Below are positions 62,228-64,000 of a stretch of DNA of 64,000 nt, piece by piece. The first letter of the stretch is position 1, and every line of letters begins with the position of its first letter. A program made the translations under genes and the position numbers. This stretch comes from Anseranas semipalmata (Eukaryota > Chordata > Aves > Anseriformes > Anseranatidae), in the NCBI GenBank assembly GCA_013399115.1, contig VXAA01004298.1, forward strand, positions 843,460-907,459, in the 5' to 3' direction. The notes beneath the pieces were generated by a model. It ran no database searches. It worked only from the letters and a program-made list of their open reading frames with translations, and was not told the origin of the DNA.

Positions 62228-64000
62228 CTTGCTTTTTCTGACCTACACTTTAACTAGAGGCCTATTATAGTTTAGAATATAGTTCTAGCATTTAGCATAT
62301 AGTTTTATAGTTCAGTCCTAGCAATAATGTGATTTGAATATTTACTGCAAATTAGTTCTTTACGAAGTTCCCCCAGCAGTTTCATGTGGGTAAGATTTCC
62401 TTAGATCCTGCCTTCAAATATTATTTTAAAGTATACACTAACAATTAGCATATTTTCTTAAGAAGCACCTTCATTTCAGTGCTGTGTGCAGCGCTCTCTG
62501 AGTTAATTGAATATTAAGGTAACACTATGAAGCTCTAGGTGAGGAACTTTAACACAGAACTCCATACAAAGAGAGTATATTTTCATTAGTACAACAGTAA
62601 ATATGTCATTCATGTGAAAATATAAAACAAGGAAAATCTAAAGAACATGAGCAAGTTATTCTGAAGTTATGTTTTTAAACGCTACCTCTCTTAAAAGCAT
62701 ATAATCTTTCAGAGTTCTGTGCAATTCTTTCAGAAATGTATCTTTTAATGTATTAACTGAGTAGCAGACTTGAAAATATTTCGGTTTATTCATAGATGTA
62801 ATAAGCAGTAGCCAATGGCTGGAGCTACCAGCCAGTCAAGAAAATAGCTCATCAGTAAATACACATTTCAAAATCAGCAAAACTGAGAGTCCAGTGGGCT
62901 AAGGACAATACAGCCTATAAAATTACATCTGTTATGTGGTACACAGTGGTACGGACCCTTAAAAAGGGTCAAAATCAAAGCTGCATTTAATTATTAAACT
63001 GCCTCTCATCCCTCTTTCTTACCAAGTAAAAAGACGGTACTCTATCAAAAGTGTGTAAAATAACGAGCAGCCAGTTACCACAATAAAAATTAGTGGCCAT
63101 TTTGAACAAAGAGAATTCTATAAAGCTGACTTCTTTATGCACAGACCCCCGCAAACAGACTGCATTGCAGTCTCACAACAGAAGTGCAAACACATATATA
63201 ATAGTCCAAAATACTTATTTTCAAAAGTTACTTGTTCCTTTACATCTCAGCAATGAAGACAGGAAATAAAGAAGTAAGGGTGGGAAAACAAGACTGGCAC
63301 TGAAAGTAGTATAGCTGTGGATAAACGGAACACAAGCTGCAGGGAAGACATGCAGCAAGGCTTGTCTATCAGTGTGAGGCAAACAGAGCACGAAGGACTA
63401 GGGAAACAAAGAATGACAGAAAAAAGACAAAGGAATGTAAAGACAGAAAATAGGGAAATGGATATTAAAACCTTGAGGTTCATATTACTGCTCTGGACAT
63501 CTCAAAATCTAGTAAGCCCATTTTTAATAAAATACATGATCAAGAGGTTTTGTACTCCAAAATAAATACCAGCCAGAATACTCTAATGAATTTGACAAGG
63601 AAAGTCAAAAGAAAAAAACAACTACTATTTCGTAGTATTGTGTGCTAAAGCTTGCTTAATTTTTATTAATATACCCGACACTAAACAAAGCCAGATCAAG
63701 AGAGTTTGCAAGCAGAAGCCAGCTAATGATGGAGAATCTGGCTTGGAATAGCGCTGTCGGTGCACCATGAAGTGCCTAACCTAACTGTTACAATTACCCT
63801 CAATTCAATCATTAGAAGTTGGATTTGAGCTCGTACTGAAAAGAAACCCACAGATATTAAAAGTGGAAATGCACAGTTAGGACATGTATATATCCTTAAT
63901 TATGGCACATGGTGGCACAATCAAGAGGGGGATGAAATTATCATCCACGATGTATCCATTTCTTTTCCTCTAGTGTGCAAACACAAATGCTAAGATACCT
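62228..64000. other. AT-rich noncoding stretch
   Basis: No gene, repeat family or island recognised. Two overlapping frames (63247-63483 minus, 63317-63565 plus) lie in simple purine-rich sequence and look like chance. Confidence 0.5.

Overview
The window looks like nuclear DNA from a bird. The main evidence is two 5'-truncated CR1 LINE copies (9230-9377 and 17792-18070) carrying the typical avian CR1 3' end: a conserved block followed by an ATTCTATG-type tail. The sequence is AT-rich, sparse in young repeats, and its GC-rich patches are short and CpG-rich. Nothing resembles prokaryotic gene organisation. Three short N runs and very long G homopolymers indicate a draft assembly.

Most of the 64 kb reads as intergenic or intronic DNA. 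No protein family could be recognised with confidence. Most of the longer open frames have low-complexity or Cys/His/Phe-rich composition, lack ATG starts, and look like chance frames.

The best-supported functional element is at the left end: a CpG island (about 1790-2420) containing a perfect six-unit heat shock element (2312-2341). This suggests an HSF-responsive promoter whose direction of transcription cannot be settled from sequence. The best candidate for real coding sequence is a plus-strand exon pair at 34530-34684 and 35117-35310. It has matching splice phase, coding-like codon composition, a stop codon and a polyadenylation signal at 35504; the gene was not recognised.

Weaker candidates are a 98-codon ATG-initiated ORF at 61931-62227 with a strong Kozak context and an upstream TATA-like box, and a phase-0 exon chain at 56193-59687. 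A second CpG island with a CRE-like site lies at 43236-43830, and a small CpG-rich patch at 55440-55770. Two old MIR-type SINE relics (about 6900-6985 and 24125-24275) and two AT-rich stretches dense in homeobox and GATA cores (44520-44890, 59270-60075) complete the picture.

Layout: 1-1.8 kb AT-rich flank; 1.8-2.4 kb heat-shock-type CpG promoter; 2.4-34.5 kb AT-rich DNA with CR1, MIR and simple repeats; 34.5-35.3 kb candidate terminal coding exons; 35.3-43.2 kb AT-rich; 43.2-43.8 kb CpG island; 43.8-64 kb mostly AT-rich, with GC-richer patches at 51.2, 54.8-55.8, 57.5, 59.1 and 60.7 kb. I found no previously undescribed biological system that I can defend.
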